Assembly (NCBI RefSeq): GCF_002160145.1
Contig: NZ_NFKA01000021.1
Coordinates: forward strand, 1-60,156
Source: Gemmiger sp. An194
GTDB lineage: Bacteria; Bacillota; Clostridia; Oscillospirales; Ruminococcaceae
DNA: 60,156 bases
Reading direction: 5' to 3'
The position numbers were made by a program, and so were the translations under genes. The notes beneath the pieces were generated by a model that had not been told where the DNA came from, ran no database searches, and saw only the letters and a program-made list of their open reading frames with translations. Of the stretch, positions 60,127 through 60,156 are shown piece after piece (position 1 is the stretch's first letter; every line of letters starts with the position of its first letter).

Positions 60127-60156
60127 CCAATTTTTGTCGGCGAACCCCAGAGCCAG

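Noticed and set aside
1-60156. CRISPR arrays, insertion sequences and rRNA genes
   Set aside because: No regularly spaced short repeats, no transposase frames with terminal inverted repeats, and no rRNA-like sequence were seen.

Overview
The window looks like a Bacillota chromosome of the class Clostridia, most likely an anaerobic gut bacterium of the Oscillospirales. The grounds are a bifunctional AdhE under Rex-type operators, Gram-positive surface proteins, FeoAB with a DtxR-type regulator, strong AGGAGG ribosome binding sites and a G+C content near 50%. The taxon is an inference; there is no rRNA gene here.

Layout. (1) 0-3.6 kb: adhE behind two Rex-type operators, then a tRNA-Pro(GGG) with its own promoter and terminator. 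(2) 3.6-17.4 kb: an iron and heme block. A minus-strand tetR and two exporter-fold ABC half-transporters face a plus-strand operon. That operon encodes a small surface protein, a NEAT protein, a large three-NEAT Shr-like protein, an Shp homologue, a heme-type ABC importer (lipoprotein, permease, ATPase) and a DUF454 protein. The same 13-bp palindrome lies at the tetR promoter and at the promoter facing the heme operon, and AGTTAG-N6-CTAACT boxes precede both sets. (3) 17.4-31.4 kb: small-molecule enzymes (two alpha/beta hydrolases, two methyltransferases, an ATC-hydrolase-like protein), a flavodoxin, membrane proteins, a DtxR-type repressor divergent from feoA-feoB and a Cys-rich Feo accessory protein, a second MntR/DtxR-like regulator, an AraC regulator and a P1B-type ATPase operon. 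Similar iron-type boxes recur at the flavodoxin and feo promoters, so these genes probably form one iron-starvation regulon. (4) 31.4-41.3 kb: potassium uptake by kdpDE and kdpFABC, with two micro-proteins. A 17-bp candidate KdpE site stands exactly 45 nt upstream of the -10 of both the kdp operon and a divergent small membrane protein gene. (5) 41.3-60.1 kb: an accessory island with an excisionase/integrase pair, a GHKL ATPase-nuclease broken by one stop codon, an HTH regulator, and an independent small transcription unit with two in-frame TAGs. It also holds a type I restriction system with an Abi-alpha-like gene and a small membrane gene nested between hsdS and hsdR, an unrecognised 644-residue protein with a C-terminal Rx4H motif, and McrBC with mcrB interrupted by an in-frame TAG.

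How the genes fit together. The heme proteins form a plausible relay: NEAT/Shr-like capture at the surface, Shp-like transfer (both Met ligands conserved), lipoprotein delivery (Met and His ligands at the family spacing), then ABC import. The TetR-controlled ABC pair may handle excess heme or a related ligand. FeoAB imports Fe(II), and flavodoxin can replace ferredoxin when iron is scarce. The right-hand island is a defence hotspot in which several genes carry nonsense codons while the flanking housekeeping genes look intact. The most novel items are the shared TetR/iron-box wiring, the nested Abi module, the Rx4H orphan and the amber-bearing small transcription unit.
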